This document shows, piece after piece, positions 49,401 to 62,751 of a DNA stretch of 64,000 nt (position 1 is the stretch's first letter; the number at the start of each line of letters is the position of its first letter). The position numbers were made by a program, and so were the translations under genes. The DNA is from Malania oleifera (Eukaryota > Streptophyta > Magnoliopsida > Santalales > Ximeniaceae): positions 40,985,390-41,049,389 of the forward strand of contig NC_080425.1 of assembly GCF_029873635.1 (NCBI RefSeq). The letters are read 5' to 3'. The notes under the pieces are model-generated. The model saw only the letters and a list, made by a program, of their open reading frames with translations. It searched no databases and was not told the DNA's origin.

Positions 49401-52400
49401 GAATGACATATTGCTGGTGTGGTTGTGGAATAGCATGGAGCCACGAATTGCTGTAAATGTGATGTTTTGTGGAACAACCAAGCCATATGGGATGAACTTT
49501 GCGAAAGCTTCCCAATAAAAATCAAACTCGTGTTTTTGACCTATATGAGAAGTTCTTCAAATATGACCATGGCGGTCAGTCCATTTGTGAGTACTATAAC
49601 ACTTTGAAGGGTATGTGGGAGGAACTCAACATCCATCAACTAGTTAGGTCTGACATTGAGATGATTAAGAGGCAAAGAGCAGAGTTTTTTTGCTGCCAAG
49701 TTTTTGTCTAGGTTGAGTCTTGAGCTTCAACCCATTCGCCATCAAATTTTTTTCTATTAAATCTATACCATCCATGAATGAAGCATATACTAGAATATAT
49801 TGTATCACCAAAATGACTCTTAATCTTCTTCTCAAGCTCCTGAAGCCGATTTTTTTGGAGTGTACAAAAGAAAACCCAACAAACATGGTCAAAGCAAGCT
49901 AGCAAAGAATTCCAGCACCAGAAGCTAAAGATCAAAGATAGATTTGGAAACTGCTCTATCCCAAAAACATATAACGTGGTTTAAATTTGTCTTTGCCTAT
50001 GGTGTTTTGGGCTGATATGCTGATGTGACCAAACATTATCTTCATCCACTTCCAGAACTGGTGATCAATGAAAGAATCTCTAATTGAATTTATTTCATTA
50101 ACATCCTGCATTAGATGTTATCTTGAGGTCTAAAAATATTTTGTTTGTTTTGTTTTAATGTTAATTGTGCTCTTGTAGTTTTTCTTTTTTCAAGGACTAG
50201 AATGTTTATATTAAATATAACTGCTGAATATTTTTGAAACTATCATAGAAATCAAGTTTAAATTGTTTGTTGATTTGTTTATTTTGGCTTTTCTTTGTAA
50301 AATGAACATTATTATTTTATTAATTTTGATTGGTTCTGATTGCTCAACTCGATTATCCCTTGCAGATATTTTGGTTCTATCCATTGTACATATTCAGCTT
50401 TATCTTGAGCAATATCTGGTATTGTTTTCTTTTTGTGTGTGTGTGTGTGTGTGCGTGCGTGTGGGGCTTTGTCCGTCATGTGGTTTGTTAGATTTCCTTA
50501 ATGTGATGGAAACATTAACAACCCCCACCCCCATCCCCCATGAAAAAAATAAAAATAAAATTAAAAAGGTAAAAATACCTGCCTATATTGTTGAAGTCAC
50601 TTCTGTTCCACTTTCATTTTGAACCAACCCAGAGCAGTTCAGACCTCCCATCTTGCTAACTAAACAACATTAAGTTCTGTTTGCATGATCATATTCTTCC
50701 TAATTCAAGTTTGTGTTCAATTCAGCCATTAGGCAATTTATTTGGCAAATTTAACTTTGCAACACACTTCTGAAACTGATTTATGGCTTGTCCATCCTCT
50801 CTTGGGCTAAAAATATGGAAACAAACCATTTCGTTGTTGCATTTCAATCTCAGCAATGCTACGGTTGAAAAATGTGGTGTATGTGCCATCTGATGCAAAA
50901 TGTTGAATTAACCTCTCTGTGTGATGGAACTGCACGTCATGTGATATCTGATGCAGAATATAAAATACTTTGGAAGGACTTCTGCATTTCCTTCTTTCTT
51001 GATCTTATTGGTATCTCTATGCATTTGATTATTTTTTGTTGTTAATTTTATATACATCTTGTAATTGTTAAGGTATGAGCAAACATTGTTAACTGACTTA
51101 TTCTAAAATAATGTTTATATTCATGCACCATCTGAAGTGGAATCAAGCTTTGTCAGTGATATAAGTGTGTTTTTGGTTGTTCATCGGTTGTTCTTTTGAT
51201 GAACAACCAAAAACAAGTGGAAAAGGGGTGGAGGCCCCTTCTCGCTGCCCTGTTGGAATTCTTGTTGACCGCGGTTGAGATTCCTAAATCTAACAGTGTC
51301 AGCTGGAGGTGCTTGGACTGTGGATCATCAAACACCAGGCCAGAGGAAAAGATTGAGATGAGAAGTGTGTTCCAGTGACCTTTGCCAGATATATCCTATT
51401 CTGATGCCATCAAAGGAGGTTCAGTGTTGAGGATAGATTCTGGAATGGCAACAATTCGCAACCATAGGGACTGGGAGGGGGGGGGGGGGAGTTTCTTATC
51501 AGGCATCCCATCTCAATGTGAGAAAATCAGAGGCCCAAGCCAGCTGAGCAGAAGAAAACAGAAGCTGTATGGATCATTAAAAATAAAGGCCCAAATGCTA
51601 AGAGCTCAAACTCATAACTGCAGCAAACAAGGCCTCTGTTTGAGATGAAGAAGGACCTTACTTCAACAAAGGAAAGTAGAAGAGGTTGATGGCAGAGGTC
51701 AGAGGACAATCTATTACCAGGAGAACCTGTGGCAGAGTGCTTTGCTGAAGGGGATTTCACGATCAGAAAAAACATTGATGTTAACACCAAACAAGCTGAT
51801 CCTTCAACAGCAGCTCATATAGAGATGATGAACATGATTTCAGAAGGAGATATGGAATGCGATTCGCTGTATGATTCAGATGAAGAGATGGGTAGCATAT
51901 GCGAGTCTGAGAAAAAGCTTCTAGTTGATCAGATGATAGCTGTATTTGATGAAGAAGGATTGAATCAGTTTTTTGAAGCTCCCGACGAAGATCTTGAAGA
52001 GGATGGGGCAGATAAGGGGGAAATTCTTGGAATTGAGTTTGCAGCAAATGGAGAGTGTAAGCATTCACTTGAATTCAGATCTTGCATAATTGTGACCAGG
52101 TGAAAGCTTTAAATAATACGGGAACTTTGCCTTCTAACCCTGGCATGGGATCAGTCCCTACCTTGTATCTAAGTCGGTTGCTTCTTTTTGTGGTGTTGGG
52201 GAGGATCACACTTGGAAAATTGATTGTCTTTCAAGGGACCCTTGCACATCTAAAAGTAGTAAAGGCATTCTTCCCATCCCTATTCAATCTACGCCTTCTT
52301 CAAATACTCTTTGTCATAGGGATGACTTTTCTAAGTGGGAGGGCTGTTATCCTAGTTCTAGCGGAGGTGAGAGACTGCCTAGACCTGCAAAAACTTCTTG

Positions 52401-55400
52401 GAGACATGAGTTTGGAATTGGTAGACCTTGTTGGGAATGTGGTTAGGTTAGGTTTGAGTCCTAGGACGTATAAGAGAAGGAAAAAGAAAGCAAGAAAGGC
52501 TAGAAGTAGCAAAAAAATCCGCTGTCTTCAATTAGTTATGGGGTTGGTAAAGGTTTGGGAAGGGTGGTAAACGTGTAAGAATATGAAGATAGTTAGTTGG
52601 AATGTGAGAGGTTTAGGTAGCTTGAGGAAGAGGAGTTTGATTATGGTCATTTTGGATAATAATTCCCTTGATATTGTCCTTATTGAGGAAACTAAATTGG
52701 AATCGAAAGATAGTGGCGTAGTGAAGACTATTTGGGGTGGGATTTGTTGGAAACTTGGAATTGGGGATTTTTGTCTTCATGTGGTGCTTCAAGGGGTATT
52801 CTTGTCTTATGGGACCCACAATCTATTTTAAAAGTTGATAATTTAACGGGGTTTTTTTTCTTTGTCAGTTTTATTTGAAGTGAGAGGGAGGGGGCAGTGA
52901 TGGGTCTCTTTAGTTTAAGGACCTTCTAGACCTTCGCTGAGGAACTCTTTTTGGGTAGAGGTTTGCTTTATATTTGGCTTTTGTTCCCCTAGTGGATTGT
53001 GGGAGGTGATTTTAATGCGGTTAGATTTCCTAGAGAGAAGAAAAGGGGGTGGGGGTGTGGTGGAGTTGGATGTATCACAATTATGCTCAAGTTTCATTCA
53101 TTTATCAGGGATTGTGGGTTGAGAGTTCCTACTTCAGGGAATGCTTTGTTCAGTTGGACTGTTGTGGGGGAAAGAGTGGTGGCTAGTAGATCGGATAGTT
53201 TTTTGTTTTGTAGTGAGTGGGAGGATGAGTTTCCCAACCTCTCTCATACCACTCTTCCTAGGACTACTTCCGATCACTTCCATATTTTGTTGGAGTCTAG
53301 TAAGGTGTCGTGGGGTCCTACCCCCTTCAGGTTTGAGCACACGTGGTTGAACCATGCGACATTTAAACCTTTGGTTATGGATTCTTGGGGAGAGGAAGCG
53401 GAAAGAGGCTAGGAAGGTTTTTGATTCATGGGAAAATTAAAACGATTGAAGAAGAAATTGTAAACTTAGAATAAGGGGGAGTTTAGAGATGGTAGAATTG
53501 AAAAATCTAGTCTTTTAGGTGAGTTGGTGGGTTTGGATACAAAGAAGGAGGAGGTTATTTTGTCGGGAAGTGAGGAGGCTAGATTTGTCTCTATTAAAAA
53601 TGAGTTGGAAGAGGTGATTTTTCAGGAAATGAGGAGTTGGAGGCAAAAGACCAAATTCAACTGGGTGAAAGATGGTGATTGTATTTCCTCTTTTTTTCCA
53701 AAGATGGTAACAAGATGAAAATTTGATTAGGGAGCTAGATTTGGGGATGGCAGGTTTACGAATGATCAATATTTGATCACATCTATTATTACTGATTTCT
53801 TTCGTAATTTGTATTCGGAGGAAATCCATAATAGACCAATGATTGAGGTTTAGTTTGGGATTCTATCTTCGATGATTAGATGCATTGGTTAGAGAGACCA
53901 TTTGATGAGGAGGAAGTTGGGGGGGGGGGGGTTTGGTCTTTGGGATGGATAAAGATAAGGATCTAGGTTTTTACGGTTATAACATGGCTTTCTTTCAAGT
54001 TTGTTAGGAGATTGCTAAGGGTGATTTGTTTAAAGTTTTCATTAATTTCTATGGGATTGGGATTTTGAGCAAGAGTACCAATTCGTATTTTATAGCCTTG
54101 GTGCCTAAGAAAGCTAGATCTTCCAAGGTTGATGATTTTAGACTTGGTTCAGATTGGCCTCATAAGATTTGTCCCTATAATTGTAAGTGTGATGCATGGG
54201 GACCTATGGTCAGTCTACGGCGAAGGCTTTAAGCCCAAAAACCTGGCGTTCGGTCGACTGAAGTCTGTGTATGGTCATTTGACTTCCCTACGATCAATCT
54301 ATGGTCCCGTCTAAGAATTAGGTTCATATCATGCAGATGCATGCATTTATTACAGACCAAAATATAAAAATTAAATGCATATACAAATACAATAAATGTC
54401 TTTGTCTTTTGCTCTTTCTTCATGGGATACGCCAAGCTGTGTGTATGCTTTAAGTCCCGTCTTGGCTTCCATTTTCCGGTATCTTATGTTCGTGCTAAAA
54501 TTAAAGCCTGTTCACACACTAAATGCACACATAAGATACTGGTGGTTAGTCAGCATCAAAACAGGGATTGGACTCAAAAAGCCAACAAGTTAGAGCTGGA
54601 AGGAGGTCCTATCCGGTTATTTAGAGACAGTGAAGACTGGACGGTGTTGTGGGAATTATGGAGGTTCTCAAGTGGTGGACGTAGGGTGGCGGTTGGTGGT
54701 CCACAGTTTTCGGGGAAATTATGGTTTTCGATGGGAAGGGATTGATCGCAAAAGCACCAGAGGGTGGAGTAGGCTTCGATTCAGCTAGGCTAGGTATACT
54801 CAACATCACTATCCATTTGGCCTAAGTATTGGAAAAAAATTGGGGGCTTTTAAGGGAGATTTGGCCCAATTTCAACTAGTTAGTCTCTTTAAGGGAGCTT
54901 TTGAGGGTTTCAGAGATGTCTAATGCAAAATAGATTTTGGTGGCTAAAAATGAGACTGTTTATTATTCACAAGCCCATGCTCCAGGGGCCCATGTATAGA
55001 CAAAGATGCTATACAATTGATCCACTTCATGCCCATATGCTAATTCAGAAGATTGGGAAAGGTGAGAGTTGTACAGTTGAGCCTCATGCTACGATGGGCT
55101 TTACACAGGGGGAGAACAATTGGTATTTCTTTAAGCAGAGCAAACAAGAGGAGGAGAATCAGATTTAAACACATATTCTTCAGCAAAAGGGGTTTGTGTG
55201 TGTGAGCAGCACATATCCTATTCTGATGGACAGTGAAATGAGGGAAGGAATGTTCTAAAGGTTAAAGTCCCTGAGAGGGGTTTCTTTGAAGGATGAAGGC
55301 CCCAGTATGCAGCAGGAGGCAACTTTGATTGCGGATCAGGTTGGGAATCATGACAGTGTGAGTTCCAGCAAAAACAAGGCGAGGATGCATATGGAGACAA

Positions 55401-58400
55401 AATTTGAGATTACTGCAAAGGCAACATTATCACGAGTGTATTCTCAATAGGGGCAGAAGAGTGGAAAAGGAGGACTCCTCAATTGAGAGGTATTCTGGTG
55501 CAGATGATAGGAAAGTTAAACTTTTGAGAAGACATGCTGATAGCAGCTTTTACATTGAGTAGTCTTTGATCGGGTTGAAAATGATCTACCAAAAATGGTT
55601 AGTGAAGGAAATTCTATTGGGAAGAAGAAATGGGGCGATGTTTTAGATGAGAAGATGAGTTGGATAGTGATTTTGATAATGATGGAGGGCTACTTATCCA
55701 CGAGATTTGTAAACAACTCAGATCAGAATCATATTCTTTTGACCTCATGTTTGGGAGCATGGATTTTGGATCTTGGATTTTTATTTGTGTGAATTTGCAC
55801 AAAATGCAATACAAAATTTTATCAAGTTTCGTCCAAATCCACACAAATCTAAATCCAAGGCCCGAAATCTATGCCCCCAAACACTACTTGATGAAATTTT
55901 GGATTCAGAGAAGGATAGAGTAGACAAGGATGAGTAGACTGAGCCTCTTCTTGGCTTTTGGTTTCAGCATTTGATGGATAAAATGGGTTTGTGGTTAGCT
56001 AATTTAGAGGGCAGGAAATCCGCTTGGATGGTGGTAAGGGTATGGCTAAGAAAGCTCAAAGGGAATTGACAAATTTACAATGCTCTATTAACTATGAAGG
56101 AAACTGAAAAATGGGCTTTCTTCTATAGTGTTTATTAGATCTTGGATTGGTGGGCTGTTCGACTTTGGGCTTTTCTTTTTTTCTTTCTTTGTTTTTAGCT
56201 TTCTTTCTTAAGGCCCCTCGTCCTATTTTGTTTGTATTCTTTGTTCATATATCTTATATATATATATATATATAAAATTTCCTACCCACCACTACATTAT
56301 GAAAGAACTCATAAAAAAGTTTGAGAAGATCCCAACAGTCCTTAAAAAAATGCCTTCATAAATCCATTTGTCACATAACCCTTATCTCTATCCATTTCAA
56401 ACAGTGCGCTTCTAACGACTATGCTTTGCCTGCGGAAATAGGGAACTGATCCAGCCCCTCAATCATAGTCATAGCTCTTCCCCCTTCCTCCTCTAAGGAA
56501 CAAGTTAGTAAGTACACATGCAATGCAGTCAGGGTCCATAGTAGTCACCCTTATCATCCTCTAATCCTTTTATAAAATTCTTCCTCCTCTTAGCACTTGC
56601 CATCCGGTGAAAGAGTTTCGTCTACAACCTCCTCAAGGACCTTAACCCAGTTCATTCAACACTTTTGCCTTTAGCTAACCTCTTCCCTCAAAAGGACCTT
56701 GCTCAAAGTCATTCAAGTGAACTCTTCTTTTAGCTGCTTCTTTTGAGATAAGTCCCTCCATTGCTAATCTAACTATAATACCTTATTCCTGTAAAATATA
56801 TTTATTCAATGAGCGCACATCAACAAAAACCACACATTCCAAAATTTGACCTTTTCTTTTTATATATTTCAACCACCTCATAAAACAAAAACCCTCCCAT
56901 CCTTCCTCACAAACTTACCTGACCTCTACCTAGCCAATCGAAAAAAACAGTAAGTTGTTAGCCACATATTTTCAAATTTAAATGGAGTTAGCCCCACTTC
57001 ATAGGATTAAATTCGAGTAGAAATCACTCTTGGAAGCACTTCTTGAGTTAAGTTAGGAAAGGAGGCCTCCCAAACTGTATTGAACGAAAATCTATGAGAT
57101 AAAAAATGGTTTTCTCACTCTCGCTCTTGCTCTATTTCGCTCTTGCGAGATCCTTCATTTGCTCTTTCTATGGCTTTGATTCAAGTTGGTGTAAATTAAA
57201 AGGAAGATTTTGGGTTTGCATTTGGAAAAGATTGAGGAGGGATGCTTTGTTCATTTGGAGGAGAGATCTCGAGTTAGGTCTTGGTGGAGTAGGATCATTC
57301 TTTTAGTTGCAAGATGGGTGTGCGATTTGTCTTTCATAATCTACAATTGTAGCATTTCTCTTGTGACAAAACATTTAGTAGACTGCTTTTTTGCCCAGTG
57401 AGTAGATCAAATCACAAAAGGTAAATTTTTGGAAATGGGAGGGTGATCGACCAACAAAAAAAACTCCAATCTTCATTTTGGGGGGCTTAAAATGGGAAAA
57501 TTGGCATAGCTTTGTTGAAGCTTTGGAATCGGTGGGAGGTACGTAAGAGATTCCTAATTCCAAGAGAGAGGTTGGGGATGAATTTGCACAACTTAATAAT
57601 CATCGGACTTGGAAGGATGTCTTGGTGGGTGATTTTTCGGCAAAGGTCTAGAAAAGTGGGTGGCGTTGTGGCAATTGTGGAGGTACAATGCAATTTTCGA
57701 CGGATGTGGCAGCAACGGATGATATGGAGGACATCACTTCAGCTAGGGTTTCTGATGAGGAGAGGGCTAAAGATTGGAAGCCCAAGAGTAATGAAGTGGT
57801 CTTAGAGTTGGGTGGGTCAGGGATTGTATGCATTGCTTTGAACTTGGGTTAGCTGATGGGTGCTACTGGGCTAGACTTAACTATATTTAAAGGGCAGCCT
57901 GTTCCAACTAATTTATCTTCTCGGGAACAGAAATGGATGGGCATTGTAAACTTGGTCTTGGGCAAAGGGAGAAGGTGGAGGAGAGACCACCTTGTGGTAC
58001 CTCTCTTCTGATGGGGGTGGTTTTTGCGTATGAGCGACATGAGCTGTTTTTTAGTGGGAAAAGGGATGGGGAGAGGTGTATATTAAAGATAGATGAGTTT
58101 ACCAAAGGGATTCCTATGGAGGATGGTTGTCAGGAGGTACTTATGGAGGATAATGGTTCAATCTTTTTAATTGGGCATGAATATGGTGCAAGTTCCAGTA
58201 ATGACAAGGTGAGGATGGATGGGGTTAAAAATCCTCGGCTTGCTGAAAAGCCAGCAACATTAAAAGTTCACACTCATTGGAGGCAGAAGAGAGAGAAAAA
58301 AGGTTGATTTAATTGAGAAGCTTTTCATGGCAGATGGGAGGCCAGTTAAGTTCCTCAGAAAACAGTGTTCTTATTTTTTACATTGAGGATTCAAATGGGT

Positions 58401-59016
58401 TGAAAACAGATATAAAAAAGAAGGTTAGTGGGAAATTCCTTTGGAGAAGAAGAAGAAGTAGGGTGATGTATCAGATGTGGAGGGTGATTTGGTTAGTGAC
58501 TTTGATTGTGGCGAAGGGCTAGTCATAGATGAGGTTTGTGAACAACTTGGTCAGATTATTATTATGATTTTATGTGTGCTCATTCCTTGCAGTCTTCATC
58601 TCCATTGGAGAGAGGGACCTATTAGTTCAAGGAATGTTGAATTAGAAGAGGTAGAAGGCAAGATTGAGTAGAATGAGGCCGGTGCTGATTTTGTGTCTTG
58701 TCTTCAACATATTCTGGATAGAAAAGGCATGCAGTTTTAGCTGATTCAGAAGGAAAGGAAGTCTGCTTGGATAGTGGCAAAATTAAGGTTTGGAAGGGGC
58801 AATGGGAATTGTCTAGTTTGCAGTGTGGCATTAATTATGATGGGAAAGGAGTAAGGACTGGAAGGAGGTTTTCTTGGGTAGTCTCTTGTTTAGGCTTAGG
58901 TAGGGTTTTGGGTGGTGGGCAATTGTGGTTTGGATTGTGGGCAGTTGTGGTTTGGGTGGTCGTAGATTTTTGTTTGAATAAATTTTCTTTGAAGATTCCT
59001 TGTCCTCTCTTGTTTG

Positions 59017-59061
<45 letters not shown>

Positions 59062-62000
59062 ACATCTTCTTTTATAAAAAGAAAAATCTCAATCCTAATA
59101 GCTACTGACCTGTTACCAGCAGCAAACCAGGTGAAATGAACTTTAGAAAGAGGCATGTCCCTTAAATTACCATCCCTGATAAATAAGTCTAAACCCTTCC
59201 TTCATGCAGGAAGTGATCCTCAAACCTCCATTTCTCATTAGTGGATTTGATAACCTTAAAAGTCTCCCCTAACCACCAATTTGAAAAACAGAAATCATAA
59301 ACTGCTGCTAGTTCATCCCACCAAAAACACCTCAACTGAGGACAATTAGGTCCATAAACTGAGGTAGTTCAAATCATTTGGTGATGTCTATTGGAGTAGA
59401 ATTATATATAATATTCTTGTTTCTTTCGGAATGTTGCTATAATTGGTGATTATTGTTGTTTTTTTGTTCTGTGCTTCTGTACTAAGTATAATTGATTTCC
59501 TTTCTTGTTCTACATTTCCCTTTCAGTTTATTCAAACTGTTTTTTTTTAGAAGTCTGCATATGCAGTTTTTGAAAGTTGTCTTTCCAGGTACATTGACAT
59601 TGCTAAATATGGTTTTGTTGCGATGGGTAAATTTGGGCCATCTATGGCAGAAACCGTAGGCCGAAAGGAGTCATTGAACACACAGAGAATTGCCCACGTA
59701 GTTAAACCTGCGGGCCTTGGGGGGTAAAGTATCATCTTAGTTGCTTTTTCATGGTTTTATTGAATGGAGTCATTGTTGCTGTATGGACATATTTCTTTTA
59801 GAGAGAAAAAAAATTCTATTTGACAATAGATGTCTTATTTGTGTGTATTATTTTTGTGCAGTGTTATATTTGGTATGGCAGAACAAGTCTATTCAGTCCT
59901 ACTCTTAAGCTTCTTCTTCGTAGAGGTGAAATGAATTCTAATATGCTTTTTACTTTGAGAGTTGCTGTTCATTTTATTTCTTTAGATAATAATTTGTTTG
60001 GTGTTGCATTTCCTTGATCATATTTCATGAGCAGGCATGTGTAGACTGTGTTTTGGTTGAAAGTATAGTTACTTCATAGAAACAGACTGACTAGTAATTG
60101 GGAGTCATATTCAGGTTTATGCGACAGGATTCATACCCTATATTGGGAAGGCACTCAATTTTCTGCTTCTTTCCTGGATGTATGCCTATTATTGTTTCGA
60201 GTATGATGTGAATTTCCACCCTCTGTTTTATATGTTGAATTTATTATTGCCTGTTTCTCATTGGAAACTTCAATATTTTAGGTACAAGTGGAATCTTACT
60301 GAAATGGGCTTGGACAGAAGGCTGGACTTCTTTGAATCCAACTGGTCATTTTTTTTAGGTTTTGGTAATATGCCTTTTAACTGGAGTTGATTGCTACTCA
60401 TCTCTTGCATATGACTTTTCTATGGAGTGTACTGCTTGGTTTTGTGTGGCTAATTTTTATTTTTTATTTTCTGCTATGTAACTTCCTAAATCATAAACAA
60501 AGAATTAAAAAGTCCACTGGACCAGACAATGGCTCCTGACATAAACAAAATTTCATAGTTATTATGTTTCCTTATTTATATGGTTCATCTGTTATCAAGG
60601 TCTTAAATTTCGATTTTGACTAAAATTTCAAATGCCAAAAGTACAGAAATTTCAATCTCAATGTCAATTTTGATTTTGATTTGGAAAAATGATGGAAATT
60701 AGTGGTAAAGCATTGAATTCTTTAGTGGAACTTTAGTAATGATTAAAGACATAAGAATGTAAGTTTTAGGACAAATATGTTATAAATTAAATACATCTTT
60801 GTTGTGTGTGAAGCGTAATAGTTGTAAATTAAACATACTTGATTAATATGAATGATTCATAAATCAATTAAATATTATTTATCATATAAAATAAAGATAA
60901 TTCAGACATGAATGGTTAAATAAAATATTGTTGGTAATATCTAAGTTTCATTTTTCATATAAATTCAAAGGCCTTGTATTCATAAATCAATTAAATTTTA
61001 TTTATTATATAAAATAAAGATAATTTAGCAATTAATGGTTAAAATAAAATATTGTTGGTAAGTTTCATTTTTCATATAACTTCAAAGGCCTTGTATTGGT
61101 CTTTTGTTTAAAAAAAAATAAATAAATTGAGAGAGAAATTTCACTTGCATTGAAATCTTACATTTTAATTCCTAGAAAAGTTCATTCTATGGTTGAAATT
61201 TCGAAAAGCTTCTCTAAAATTTCGAGATTTTGATAAATTTTGGAAGATTTGTTGAAATTCCCATGGAAATTTTGTTAGATGCTCCCACCATGGTTTCTTG
61301 CCTGCCATTGTTAGAATCAACACCTCTTGACACAAGAGCAGAGCTCTCAGGGTCCAGGTTGAAACCAGGTTTGGTGTTGCGCAGCATGATTTTTCTCGTT
61401 GACTCCTCATGTCTAACTTCAGAAAAAACTTCCCGAATCGAGGGCAATGGCTTCCTGCCAAGAATGCGGCCTTGGACCTCGTCTAAACTCCGATTAAGGC
61501 CGGCTAAAAACATGTAAACCCTGTCGTTTTCCTCTCTCTTCTTGTGGTGAGCATGGTCGTTCGAATTCTCCCAAACATCATCATTACACTGATCAAGTTC
61601 CTGCCATAACGTTACCAATTTGTTGTAATAAGTAGTAACATCGTGATCATTCTGCTTGGATCTCCATAGTCGAGTTTTCAACTCAAATATTTGAGAAGAA
61701 TTCTCCAGGTACAAATAAAGATCTCGAACGGCCTCCTAGACGTCTTTAGCAATGGGAATAAATAGGTGAGATTTTCCAATGGTAGGTTCCATGGAATTGA
61801 TGAGCCAGCAAAAATAAGAGAATTTTAGGACTGCCATTTTTTTAGATTAGGCTCACCAGCAGCAGGTTTCAATATTTCGCCAGTTAAATGCTCCATTTTG
61901 CCTCTTCCATCGATTGCCAATTTTACGGACTGAGCCCACTTGAGATAGTTGTGCCCATTTAGTTTTGTAACCGTGAGATAAAGGGCTGAATTCTGGGAAT

Positions 62001-62710
62001 AGTAATCGGCAGATACAGGCTTGGGAGGAGTAGTGGGATTGGGCGGAATGGTTTCGGAAGTACCGGAAGAGCTGGTAGGATTTCTTTGGGCGGTCATCGT
62101 CAACGTATACGACATCATCAGAAGAGAGAACAAAATAGAAAAAGAGCACGAGGCTCTGATACCATGAAGGTTTTTTGAGAAGAAGAATAACCATTCTTAT
62201 TAAATTTCAAGAGACTAGATTACAAGATAAATAGCAGAGGAAGGCCACCAAATTAGGAAGGCCACAAAATCAGCAAATCAAATCAGCAGATCTTTAGGCT
62301 AGAAAATAGGAAACAGAAAATACTAGAATCTGAAATAGTAATTTCAGATTTTATTTGTAAAAAAAATATAATTTCCTAATTTATTCCCTAGAAATCCGAC
62401 AGTGGCTTTCTGGGATGAGTGTTAATCAAAACTGGAGGAGGTGGATTAGGTTAAGGTATTTTATATTAGTTTCTCCTATCAATGCAGATTAAATTTTTCT
62501 TATATTGATAAGAATCGTTGTGTGTTCGATGAGTAAAATTGTTAAATAAAGAATGAAAGAAGTCTGAGGATCAAGTAGATTTTGTTAAAATTTTTTAAAA
62601 TATGTTTAGTCATACATAATGTTCTTCAGAGAGTTTAAATGGTACAGACAGTGACATAAGATTGTCCTTGGTGAGTTGTAGTTAATATTTTCATTTCTTG
62701 ACCTCATCAT

Positions 62711-62751
<41 letters not shown>

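Noticed and set aside
51478-51490. Poly(G) runs (also 53922-53931) as quadruplex or regulatory elements
   Set aside because: Simple homopolymers in decayed LINE sequence; they may also be assembly noise.
59551-59588. Extension of EI24 exon 5 upstream to the T-run acceptor (adds [13 protein letters not shown])
   Set aside because: The TTTCCAG|G acceptor at 59588 gives the phase required by exon 4 and the family's W-Y-x-D-I-A-K sequence; the longer version does not fit the phase.
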